Position numbers and translations under genes: made by a program. DNA of 37,769 nt from an uncultured Eubacteriales bacterium (lineage in GTDB: Bacteria; Bacillota; Clostridia; Oscillospirales; Acutalibacteraceae): NCBI GenBank assembly GCA_910580045.1, contig CAJTXF010000018.1, positions 1 through 37,769 on the forward strand, read 5' to 3'. The notes under the pieces were generated by a model. It searched no databases. It was not told the origin of the DNA and worked only from the letters and a program-made list of their open reading frames with translations. This document shows positions 23,811 to 32,043 of this stretch, in pieces. Within the stretch, counting starts at the first letter, position 1. Every line of letters begins with the position of its first letter.

Positions 23811-23971
23811 CTACGCCGCTGTTCCTGCTCCGCTGTTTGCAGGTCGGGCTGTCCCTCCGGGACCTCGACCTGCTGACAGTGGGCATGGTCAACGACATTT
23901 TCGCGGAGCATCTGAACGATGACTGCAAGTATGCGACCCTGGCGACCCAGGATGACTTCGACCGCTTCTGA
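23786..23971 (+). CDS. T part of the G-T tail assembly chaperone (made by -1 frameshift)
   Basis: After the slip, the -1 frame reads LRPTDREMTTPLFLLRCLQV and continues through LSLRDLDLLTVGMVNDIFAE to a TGA at 23969-23971, giving a G-T fusion of about 180 residues. An ATG at 23807 in the same frame lacks a good ribosome-binding site of its own, so the fusion is the likelier product. The T part is a short helical domain that in lambda-like phages recruits the major tail protein to the tape measure complex. The tape measure gene starts 16 bp later. Confidence 0.85.
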   Translation, partial: LRPTDREMTTPLFLLRCLQVGLSLRDLDLLTVGMVNDIFAEHLNDDCKYATLATQDDFDRF

Positions 23972-23987
23972 TGGGAGGTGACGGCCT

Positions 23988-26900
23988 ATGGGCGCAAGAC
24001 GGATCGCTGGCATCACGGTGGAGATCGGCGGCGATACCACAAAGCTGACCACCGCCCTTAAAGATGTGGACAAGGCCCTCTCCACCACCCAGAGCAGCCT
24101 CCGGGATGTCAATAAGCTGCTCAAGCTGGACCCCGGCAACACGGAGCTGCTGGCCCAGAAACACAGGCTGCTGGGCGAGGCCGTCTCCGAAACGAAAGAG
24201 AAACTGGCCACGCTGAAAACGGCGGCGGAGCAGGCCAATCAAGCCCTCGCCAGCGGGGAAATTACCCAATCGCAGTATGATGCCCTCCAGCGGGAGATCA
24301 TCGAAACTGAACAGAAACTCAAGGATTTGGAGCGGCAGGCGGAAAATTCGTCTGTCGCTCTTCAAAAAATCGGGCAGGTGGGCGACAAGCTCCAAGCCGT
24401 GGGTGATAAGGTGTCCGGGGTGGGCGAGACGCTCACCAAGTCGGTCACCGCCCCGGTGGTGGGCCTTGGCACCGCCGCTGTCGCCACCGCCGCCAACTTC
24501 GAGTCCTCCATGTCCCAGGTGCAGGCCACGATGGGCATCACCAAGGACGCCATGTCCACGGTCAACGGGGAGAGCGTCAACACCATGGACACCCTCTCCG
24601 CCCTGGCAAAGCAGATGGGCAGCGAGACGGTTTTCTCCGCCAGCGAGTGTGCCGAGGCCCTCAACTATCTGGCCCTGGCTGGCTACGACACCCAGGAGAT
24701 GTGTGACACGCTCCCCACGGTGCTGAACCTCGCCGCCGCTGGCGGTATTGACCTGGCTTCGGCCTCGGATATGGTCACCGATGCCATGTCCGCCCTGGGC
24801 ATGGGTACGGACGAGGCAACCACCATGGTGGACCAGATGGCAAAGACCTCCTCCACCACCAACACCTCGGTGGCCCAGCTCGGTGACGCCATCCTGACCA
24901 TCGGCGCTACGGCGAAGTCCGTCAAGGGTGGAACCGCCGAACTGAACACCGCCCTCGGCATCCTCGCCAACAATGGCATCAAGGGGGCCGAGGGCGGTAC
25001 ACATTTGCGCAACGTCATCTTGTCCCTGCAAAACCCCACGGATAAGGCGGCTGCTTCTATGGAGCAACTTGGCGTGGATGTGTATGACTCCGAGGGGAAT
25101 ATGCGGTCCCTCAACGATGTGCTGGGCGACCTCAACACCTCGATGGACGGCATGACCTCCGCCGAGAAGTCCAACATCATCGCCACCATCTTCAACAAGA
25201 CCGACCTCGCCGCCGTCAACGCCCTTCTCGCCAACACCGGAGAGAGCTGGGACACCCTCCAGCATTCCATCACCGAGAGCGGCGGAGCGGCCCAGCAGAT
25301 GGCGGATACACAACTGGACAACCTCCAAGGCCAGCTCACCATTTTGAAGTCGGCTCTGGAGGGCCTCGCCATCTCCATCGGGGAGTTGCTCATGCCGGTC
25401 ATCAAGAACATTGTGGCTTGCATCCAGTCCTTCGTGGATTGGCTGAACAGCCTGGACGAAGGCGCCAAGCAGACCATCGTCACCATTGGGCTTATCGTTG
25501 CAGCGGTGGGGCCAGTCCTTATCATCATCGGCAAGGTTATCTCTGCGGTCGGCACCATTCTTTCGGTGGTGTCCAAGATCGGCCCGGTCATTGGCGCGGT
25601 CAAAACCGCCGCCACCGGGCTTTTCACAGTTCTGGTGGCAAACCCCATCGGGCTGGTGGTCGCGGCCATTGCCGCCCTCATTGCTATCTTCGTGGCCCTC
25701 TGGAACAACTGCGAGGGTTTCCGGGAGTTCTGGATTGGGCTGTGGGAGGCCATCAAGAGCGCGGCCATCGCCGTGTGGGAGGCGCTGTCCTCCTTCTTCC
25801 AGGGGGCTTGGGAAGCAATCGTCAACTTGGCGCAGACCATCTGGGGCGGCATCGGCGGCTTCTTCTCCGGGCTTTGGGAGGCCATTTCCACCACGGCCCA
25901 GGCGGTCTGGGGTGCGATCAGCGAGTTTCTCTCCGGCCTCTGGATCGGCATCGTCAGCACCGCCCAGACCATATGGGGCGGTATCACCGAGTTCTTCTCC
26001 GGGCTGTGGGAAGGCATCCGCTCTGTAGCTGAAACCGTCTGGAACGCCATCAGCAGTTTCCTCTCCGGCCTTTGGACGGGCATCGTGACCACCGCCCAGA
26101 CCATTTGGAACGGTATCACCACATTCTTCTCCGGACTGTGGGAGGGCATCCGGGCCACCGCCGAGGTGGTCTGGAATGGTATCAGCACTTTCCTCTCCAC
26201 CCTCTGGACAGCCATCTCCACGGCGGCGCAGACCATCTGGAACGGCATCGCCACCTTCCTGTCCACTCTTTGGACGGCTATCTCCTCCACGGCCCAGGCC
26301 GCATGGAACGGTATCAAGGAGTTCCTCTCCGGCATCTGGGAGGCCATCAAGGGTGTGTTTACCACCGCTCTGGAAACCATCAAGGCGGTGGTGACCGGGG
26401 CTTGGGAGACCATTAAGAATGTGGTCTCCACGGCGATGGAAGTACTCAAGACGGCTGTCACCACAGCATGGGAGGCAATCAAAGCCGCCATCTCCACTGC
26501 TCTGGAGGCCATCAAGACTGCTGTGACCACAGCGTGGGAGGCAATCAAAACGGCGGTCACCACGGTCATGGAGACCATCAAGACGGCAATCACCACAGCC
26601 TGGGAAGCCATCAAGACCGCTGTGCTGACGGTCATGGAGGCGGTGAAAACCGCCATCACCGCTGCGTGGGAGGCAATTAAGACCGCTGTCACCACGGTGG
26701 TCAATGCTATCAAAGATACAGTCACCCAGGTCTGGGAGGCCATCAAAGAAACCGTCAGCGGCATCATGGAGCGGCTGAAGGAAACCATTGTTAATGCTTG
26801 GAACGCTCTGAAGGAGGCCGTCACCAGTGTGGTCAACGGCATCAAAGAGGCGGTCACTGGTGTGTTCAACAGTCTCTCCGAAGGGGTGCGCACCGCCATG

Positions 26901-27479
26901 ACCAAGGTGCTGGAGGCGGTGAAGTCCGGCTTCAACTTCGTCAAGGACCACATCCTCGGTCTGGGCAAGGAGGCCGTGAGCTGGGGCCGCGACCTCATCA
27001 TGGGCATCGTCAACGGCATCAAAGGGGCCATTGGCTCGGTCAAGGACGCTGTGGGGAATGTGGCAAGCACGATCAAGTCCTTCCTACACTTCTCCGTCCC
27101 GGACGAGGGGCCGCTCACCGACTACGAGAGCTGGATGCCTGACTTCATGGCTGGGCTTGCCAAGGGCATCGAGCAGAGCCGGGGGACCGTCCGCGCCGCC
27201 ATTGGAAATGTGGCGGACGATCTGACCCTCACGCCCACCATCACTGCTGCCACCAGCGGGCTGGAGGCTATTCGCAATGGAGGCATGGCCCAGAGTGACA
27301 ACACCCTCACCGCCGCCAGCGGCAATTCCGAGATGGCCACGCGGCTGGATGCCATGTATGAGGTGGTCACCAAATATCTGCCCCGGCTGGCGAACCGCCA
27401 GATCGTGCTGGACTCCGGCACTCTGGTGGGCGAACTGTCCGATGGTATGAACCGAACGCTGGGGAGGGCTTTCCTATGA
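23988..27479 (+). CDS. Tail tape measure protein
   Basis: An 1163-residue tape measure that sets tail length and later helps DNA enter the cell. Residues about 20-135 are coiled coil (TTKLTTALKDVDKALSTTQS). The TP901-type tape measure domain follows (AANFESSMSQVQATMG, NYLALAGYDTQEMCDTLP, GTHLRNVILSLQNPTDKAA). Residues about 490-575 hold several hydrophobic spans, including QTIVTIGLIVAAVGPVLIII. Residues 581-954 are 17 exact 22-residue repeats, first Trp-rich then Thr/Ala/Lys-rich. The C-terminus has FSVPDEGPLTDYESWMPDF, common near the end of clostridial tape measures. GGGAGGTGA precedes ATG 23988. Confidence 0.95.
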   Translation: MGARRIAGITVEIGGDTTKLTTALKDVDKALSTTQSSLRDVNKLLKLDPGNTELLAQKHRLLGEAVSETKEKLATLKTAAEQANQALASGEITQSQYDALQREIIETEQKLKDLERQAENSSVALQKIGQVGDKLQAVGDKVSGVGETLTKSVTAPVVGLGTAAVATAANFESSMSQVQATMGITKDAMSTVNGESVNTMDTLSALAKQMGSETVFSASECAEALNYLALAGYDTQEMCDTLPTVLNLAAAGGIDLASASDMVTDAMSALGMGTDEATTMVDQMAKTSSTTNTSVAQLGDAILTIGATAKSVKGGTAELNTALGILANNGIKGAEGGTHLRNVILSLQNPTDKAAASMEQLGVDVYDSEGNMRSLNDVLGDLNTSMDGMTSAEKSNIIATIFNKTDLAAVNALLANTGESWDTLQHSITESGGAAQQMADTQLDNLQGQLTILKSALEGLAISIGELLMPVIKNIVACIQSFVDWLNSLDEGAKQTIVTIGLIVAAVGPVLIIIGKVISAVGTILSVVSKIGPVIGAVKTAATGLFTVLVANPIGLVVAAIAALIAIFVALWNNCEGFREFWIGLWEAIKSAAIAVWEALSSFFQGAWEAIVNLAQTIWGGIGGFFSGLWEAISTTAQAVWGAISEFLSGLWIGIVSTAQTIWGGITEFFSGLWEGIRSVAETVWNAISSFLSGLWTGIVTTAQTIWNGITTFFSGLWEGIRATAEVVWNGISTFLSTLWTAISTAAQTIWNGIATFLSTLWTAISSTAQAAWNGIKEFLSGIWEAIKGVFTTALETIKAVVTGAWETIKNVVSTAMEVLKTAVTTAWEAIKAAISTALEAIKTAVTTAWEAIKTAVTTVMETIKTAITTAWEAIKTAVLTVMEAVKTAITAAWEAIKTAVTTVVNAIKDTVTQVWEAIKETVSGIMERLKETIVNAWNALKEAVTSVVNGIKEAVTGVFNSLSEGVRTAMTKVLEAVKSGFNFVKDHILGLGKEAVSWGRDLIMGIVNGIKGAIGSVKDAVGNVASTIKSFLHFSVPDEGPLTDYESWMPDFMAGLAKGIEQSRGTVRAAIGNVADDLTLTPTITAATSGLEAIRNGGMAQSDNTLTAASGNSEMATRLDAMYEVVTKYLPRLANRQIVLDSGTLVGELSDGMNRTLGRAFL
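25728..26849 (+). repeat. 17 tandem 66-bp repeats inside the tape measure gene
   Basis: Each 66-bp unit encodes 22 residues with no insertion or deletion in 17 units. Units 1-9 carry Trp at two positions 11 apart (for example LWEAISTTAQAVWGAI). Units 10-17 keep the first Trp (AWEAIK) and replace the second with Leu, Met, Val or similar. Two more degenerate units follow to about 26981. Confidence 0.92.
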
Positions 27480-28312
27480 TCCGAAAATTCAGACTGACCA
27501 ACGGCGCGGGGGACGGCTGGGATTTGAACAGCCGTTCCTCCTTCTTTCACAATATCGCCGGGTTCGGCTTCAAGGACGGCACCCAATACGAGCAGGTCGG
27601 CACCGACTTCATCCCCCTGGAAGAACTGTTCTCCCAGGGGGAGATGTCGGGCCGCATCCTGTTCGGCGGCTCCACCGCCTACCAGACCTGCCGGGAGTTC
27701 TCCCGGTTCGTCCGGGCTGTGCCGCTCACCCTCATTTACCAGACGGACGAGACATACCGTGTCCCTGTCCGCCTGACGGAGCTGTCCAAGGGGGAGCTGA
27801 TGGAGGGCGGCGGCGGTCTGGTCTGCGATGTGACCTTCCTCGCCACCGGGCTGTTCTACAAAAGCGTCATCCGGCAGAGCGGCGTCCTCTCCATCGGCGG
27901 CAAGGTGTATCCGTACACCTATAGCTACTCCTACGCCGAGGTGGCTCAGAACACCTTGGTCATCGACAGCGACAGCTACGAGGACAGCCCATGCAAGGTC
28001 ACCATCTTCGGCCCCTGCCTCAACCCGGTCTGGAAGCACTATGTGGACAATGTGCTGGTGGAAACCGGGCGGTATGAGGGTTCCATCATGGCGGACCACA
28101 AGCTGGTGGTGGACGCTACCGGCATTCCCTACAGCATCACCGAGCGCGGCGCGGCGGACGATATCGTGGCTGACCGCTACCAGCTCTGTGACTTTACCAC
28201 GGAGCGGTTCTTCCACCTCAAGCATGGGAGCAACCGCATTTCCGTTTCCCACGACGGGCTGAACACAGTGAAAATGATGGTGGAGGGGAAGATCAGCTAT
28301 GAGACCGTATAG
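27476..28312 (+). CDS. Distal tail protein (Dit-like)
   Basis: A 278-residue baseplate hub protein of the Dit type: IRKFRLTNGAGDGWDLN at the start, IAGFGFKDGTQYEQVGTDFI, GRILFGGSTAYQTCREFSRF, and a C-terminal beta-rich galectin-like half (PCKVTIFGPCLNPVWKHY). It links the tail tube to the receptor-binding apparatus. It overlaps the tape measure stop by 4 bp and the next gene by 14 bp, as usual in siphovirus tail operons. Confidence 0.87.
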   Translation: MIRKFRLTNGAGDGWDLNSRSSFFHNIAGFGFKDGTQYEQVGTDFIPLEELFSQGEMSGRILFGGSTAYQTCREFSRFVRAVPLTLIYQTDETYRVPVRLTELSKGELMEGGGGLVCDVTFLATGLFYKSVIRQSGVLSIGGKVYPYTYSYSYAEVAQNTLVIDSDSYEDSPCKVTIFGPCLNPVWKHYVDNVLVETGRYEGSIMADHKLVVDATGIPYSITERGAADDIVADRYQLCDFTTERFFHLKHGSNRISVSHDGLNTVKMMVEGKISYETV

Positions 28313-29378
28313 TGTGGAGATTTTCCGGCCTGACTTCACGATGGTCGGAAACGCCAATGTAAACGAGGTCACCTACAAAGAGGACTACCTCGCCTCGGAC
28401 GAGAACACCATCACGGTGCTGGCGCTCCCCGGCATTGAAAAGCAGGACTTCATCCGCATCAGCCGGGGCAGCGAGGAGTACGCCGGGGTGGTCACCGAGA
28501 TCGGCTACGGCACCGACCGCTCCAAGCGGCTCCAGACCATTTCCTACAAGCCCCTGGTGGAGCTGCTGAACACCGGCATCCTGTTCGATGTGAACGCCCA
28601 GGGCCAGGGGACGCTGGAGGACTTCATCTGTGACCGTATCCGGGAAACCTTCATCGAAAACCCGGACACGCTCCAGAACATCCACGGTCTGTCTGTGGCA
28701 CACACCAGCGCCACCCCGGATTGGAGCCTGCACATCACCCCGGCGGAGAGCGGCGGTCATTACAACATCGTCAACCTCATGGATTCGGTCATTGTCCCCG
28801 CTATGCAGAAATATGGCATTCTGGTGAAGGCCGCGCTGGACATCCAGAACCGGGAGATACACGTCACGGTGGGCCGGACCGGGGACAGCATCCTCACCAT
28901 AGAGGCTGATTTGCCGAACATCATCAAGAAAAGCGTCACCATTAAGCAGGTCAGCGCCGATGTAAACAAGCTGATCTTGTTTGACAGCGCGGACTACGCC
29001 ACCACCCGTATCTACTACCTCCACCCGGATTTGGGCTACGACACCTACGACCGCGACCGCATCACCCCGGTGGTCTGCGAACTGCAAGCGGTGCAGCATG
29101 AGGAGGGCAGTTCCTTCGAGTCCGCCGCCATCCGCGCCGCCCACGACAAATTCTCCGGGCTGGCCTACTCCAACCTCATCGAGCTGACGATGGCGAATGA
29201 CGATGGGCTGGTGAAGCCGGAGCAGATGGAGTTCGGGCAGCAGGTTGAGATCATTTCGGACGGGGTGGCCTATCGGAGCATCCTCACCGGGCGGGAGCGC
29301 GGGAAGAACACCAAGCTGGTGTTTGGCACCGTCCGGCTGGACCTTACAAAAATACTCAGGAGGAGCGGCAATGGCTAA
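28299..29378 (+). CDS. Tail-associated baseplate protein (Tal/gp37-like)
   Basis: A 359-residue protein with YSVEIFRPDFTMVGNANVNE, TYKEDYLASDENTITVL, YAGVVTEIGYGTDRSKRLQT and VEIISDGVAYRSILTGRERG. It matches the tail hub proteins that follow Dit in Firmicutes siphoviruses (ReqiPepy6 gp37-like). No clear peptidase motif is seen, so a lytic activity is not claimed. The beta-rich N- and C-terminal parts resemble hub domains. It overlaps both neighbours (14 bp and 8 bp). Confidence 0.82.
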   Translation: MRPYSVEIFRPDFTMVGNANVNEVTYKEDYLASDENTITVLALPGIEKQDFIRISRGSEEYAGVVTEIGYGTDRSKRLQTISYKPLVELLNTGILFDVNAQGQGTLEDFICDRIRETFIENPDTLQNIHGLSVAHTSATPDWSLHITPAESGGHYNIVNLMDSVIVPAMQKYGILVKAALDIQNREIHVTVGRTGDSILTIEADLPNIIKKSVTIKQVSADVNKLILFDSADYATTRIYYLHPDLGYDTYDRDRITPVVCELQAVQHEEGSSFESAAIRAAHDKFSGLAYSNLIELTMANDDGLVKPEQMEFGQQVEIISDGVAYRSILTGRERGKNTKLVFGTVRLDLTKILRRSGNG

Positions 29379-31551
29379 CAACATCGTTTTGAAAACCTAC
29401 AAAGGCGGCAGCGTGACCCCGCTGGACGATGCCATCATCCAGCAGACGGTCATCGCCACCAACGGCATCTTCAAGGGCTGCAACATCACCTACGCCAGAG
29501 GCAACGTCCTCCATGTGTCCCAGGGCTTCGGCATGATCAAGGGACGGTTCTTCGAGGTGTACGATTGCGAAGTCGGCGTCATCCTCAACAGCGGCTCCGG
29601 CACGCTCCAAGGGCGGCTCTACATCCACATGGACTTGTCCAACGCGGACGAGCCGATCCAGCTTTTGACCGAAACGGCCTCTGTGCTGACCGACCTGACT
29701 GGGGACGAGGATGTGAACTACAACAACACTGCCTATGATCTGGAATTGGCGACCTTCGGTGTGACCCGGACGGGTATCACCAATCTGGAGGCGACCTTTG
29801 AAAAGATCACCGGGGCATCCGGCAGCAGCGGGGCCAGCACCCTCCAGCGGTCCACCGAATACTTCAAGGGCGACTATGTGACCTGCAAGAACGCCCCCGG
29901 CTGGGTGACGCTCTACTGCACCACCCAAGGTGTGACCGCCGCCACTGAGCCGCTGGATTATTTGGGCATTGCAGAAGTGGGCGACCAAGTGCAGGACGGC
30001 TCCTGCGTGTTCACCGCCCGCGATGTGGTGGGGGAACTGGATGTGCTGAGAGAGCTGTTCGCCGACACCGAGACAAGCATCGCTGGTCTGGAGGGCGACA
30101 TTGAGGATTTGCGGGAGGAGCTGAATCTCAAGGCCGAAGATATCCAGCCTGTGGGGTCCATCCGCTACAGCGCCGCGCCGGACATGGGCGAGGACTGGCT
30201 CAAATGTGATGGCAGCTTTGTGAGCGAGGATGACTACCCGGAGCTGGTGGCCCTGCTGGGAACCAAGCAGCCCACGGCAAAGGACCTAAAGACTGCATAC
30301 ACCGCTGGCAAGGCCGGAGCCATCACCAACACTTGTGTGTTCAATGGCTCCATCTGGGCCTATCTGGTGGACGCCCATCTGCTGGTCTGCATTCCGGCTA
30401 CTGGCGCGGCAAAGACCATCACTGTGACAGGAGCCGAGGCCCTGTCTGGGGCAAGCCCGGTGTATCTTTCGATTTGCGGCGGCTCCCTCTACCTGACGCA
30501 GATCGGTGGAGCGCAGACCAAAATCCTCCTGTTTGAATTGGTGTCGTTCAGCGGCTCGGAAACCTCCATCAAAATGACAGCGGTGACCACCTATGTCAGC
30601 AACCGGGTCACACAGACGGCGAATCAGTACACCATCCCCTATGTAGTGGATGTGGGTGGCACAAAAATGATGGCGCTGTTGATGACGGATTCCTATCTCT
30701 ATTATATCACATGGAAAGCCGGATCGTATTCTACTTCTGCGGCAATGGTTCAAGCGTATTGCAATGCCTATGGCGGCAACATGACTAAGCATTACACATC
30801 GAAGCTGGCTGCAAAGTTTGGTTTCTCTGTGAAAAATCAGAATGAGGCACTCTATGCCTCGCGTTTTCTTGGTATCTATCTCTACTCGACCACCTACGGA
30901 TACAAGTTTTGGTTCAGCATCGCCTCTGTGTCTCAGTCCCTCTACGGAACGCCGGAGAGTGACCCGTATTCTTCCTATAACAGTTACACCAACATGGAGG
31001 CCGCTATCGAGCAGGATGAGCGCGGCAGGTATCTGAAAAGATTTGTCGCTGAGGATTATACTCCCCAGATGATCACGCTCCCCACTGGTGCGAACAATGA
31101 GTACCTCTACAACGTAGACCTCGTTGACCGAAAGGTCACGCTGATGCATGGGCGGTACAATGGCGGGACGCTGCCGGAATGGAGGGAACTTAACATCAAA
31201 CTCCCCTCCAGAGCGGTGCTGTTCACCGATTCCGTCTGCTATGTGGCGGAGCAGTCCATGTGGTTCATCTTCGTGGGGACGGGGCTGCTGTTCGGCTCCA
31301 AGCTGGCCACCAGCGGCTGGGGCTACATCGACACCATGGGCCTCCTGGGGTTGGTGGCGAAGTATGGGTGCATCACCTATCTTCCCGGCGAGAACGCGCT
31401 GTATATCAGCGGCCTCAACACGGCTGGCGTTCCCGTGGTCTGCAAGCTGCTGTTCGATGGGACGATGGATTTCACCGGCGCGGGCGCGTGGCTTCCCGTG
31501 CTGACCAAAGACGGCATCCCGGCCTACATCAAAGCCAAGACAACCGAATAA
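29371..31551 (+). CDS. Tail fibre / receptor-binding protein with collar-like domain
   Basis: A 726-residue protein. Residues 1-140 form a conserved attachment domain (GGSVTPLDDAIIQQTVIATN, RGNVLHVSQGFGMIKGRFFE). A short coiled coil follows (ETSIAGLEGDIEDLREELN), then a collar-like segment with PVGSIRYSAAPDMGEDWLKC near residue 255, and a long beta-rich C-terminal half with YxYNVDLVD- and LYISGLNTAGVP-like strands, probably the receptor-binding head. Base composition becomes visibly more AT-rich from about 30650 to 31090, then returns to the phage average. ATG 29371 has AGGAGG upstream and overlaps the previous gene by 8 bp. Confidence 0.85.
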   Translation: MANNIVLKTYKGGSVTPLDDAIIQQTVIATNGIFKGCNITYARGNVLHVSQGFGMIKGRFFEVYDCEVGVILNSGSGTLQGRLYIHMDLSNADEPIQLLTETASVLTDLTGDEDVNYNNTAYDLELATFGVTRTGITNLEATFEKITGASGSSGASTLQRSTEYFKGDYVTCKNAPGWVTLYCTTQGVTAATEPLDYLGIAEVGDQVQDGSCVFTARDVVGELDVLRELFADTETSIAGLEGDIEDLREELNLKAEDIQPVGSIRYSAAPDMGEDWLKCDGSFVSEDDYPELVALLGTKQPTAKDLKTAYTAGKAGAITNTCVFNGSIWAYLVDAHLLVCIPATGAAKTITVTGAEALSGASPVYLSICGGSLYLTQIGGAQTKILLFELVSFSGSETSIKMTAVTTYVSNRVTQTANQYTIPYVVDVGGTKMMALLMTDSYLYYITWKAGSYSTSAAMVQAYCNAYGGNMTKHYTSKLAAKFGFSVKNQNEALYASRFLGIYLYSTTYGYKFWFSIASVSQSLYGTPESDPYSSYNSYTNMEAAIEQDERGRYLKRFVAEDYTPQMITLPTGANNEYLYNVDLVDRKVTLMHGRYNGGTLPEWRELNIKLPSRAVLFTDSVCYVAEQSMWFIFVGTGLLFGSKLATSGWGYIDTMGLLGLVAKYGCITYLPGENALYISGLNTAGVPVVCKLLFDGTMDFTGAGAWLPVLTKDGIPAYIKAKTTE

Positions 31552-31560
31552 CGGATGAAG

Positions 31561-31593
31561 GGTTGTCCGCCGCTTGGCGGATGGCCTTTTATT
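31561..31593 (+). terminator. Terminator after the tail genes
   Basis: GGTTGTCCGCC (31561-31571) pairs fully with GGCGGATGGCC (31576-31586, with G-U pairs) around GCTT, followed by TTTTATT. It separates the tail operon from holin and lysin. Confidence 0.75.
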
Positions 31594-31623
31594 ATACACA
31601 TTTTTGAAACGGAGGGATTTTCC

Positions 31624-32043
31624 ATGAAAGAGTTCTGGAACACGATCCAGATGGTGCTCACCGCCGTGGGCGGCTGGCTGGGCTACTTCCTGGGCGGCTG
31701 TGACGGTCTCCTCATCGCCCTGGTGGTGTTCACAGTGGTGGACTACATCACCGGGGTCATGTGCGCCATCAACGACCAGAAACTGTCCAGCGAGGTGGGC
31801 TTCCGGGGCATCTGCCGGAAGGTGCTGATCTTCTTCCTGGTAGGGGTCGCCAACATCCTTGATGTGCAGGTCATCGGCACCGGCTCGGTGCTGCGGACTG
31901 CCATCATCTTTTTCTACCTGTCCAACGAGGGTGTCTCCTTGGTGGAGAACGCCGCCCACCTAAGCCTGCCTGTGCCGGAGAAACTGAAGGCTGTGCTGGA
32001 GCAGCTCCACGACCGGGCGGAGAAGGGCGGTGACGGGGAATGA
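31624..32043 (+). CDS. Phage holin (toxin secretion/phage lysis holin family)
   Basis: A 139-residue holin of the phage_holin_4 type. Hydrophobic segments lie near residues 8-45 (TAVGGWLGYFLGG, LLIALVVFTVVDYITGV) and 60-100 (VLIFFLVGVANILDV, VLRTAIIFFYLSNEG), with the family signature VDYITGVMCAI and SSEVGFRGICRK. The C-terminus is charged and cytoplasmic. It would form the membrane lesion that lets the endolysin reach the wall. ATG 31624 has GGAGGG upstream; the stop overlaps the endolysin start (ATGA). Confidence 0.93.
   Translation: MKEFWNTIQMVLTAVGGWLGYFLGGCDGLLIALVVFTVVDYITGVMCAINDQKLSSEVGFRGICRKVLIFFLVGVANILDVQVIGTGSVLRTAIIFFYLSNEGVSLVENAAHLSLPVPEKLKAVLEQLHDRAEKGGDGE

Noticed and set aside
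25728..26849. Regular 66-bp repeats as a CRISPR array
   Set aside because: Units are continuous coding repeats in the tape measure without unique spacers.
23889..26951. 1020-codon open frame on the minus strand opposite the tape measure gene
   Set aside because: It arises from the repeat and GC-rich codon bias of the tape measure; it has no ribosome-binding site or recognisable domain and would run against the operon.
29371..31551. Diversity-generating retroelement target in the tail fibre
   Set aside because: No reverse transcriptase or template repeat was seen in the window.
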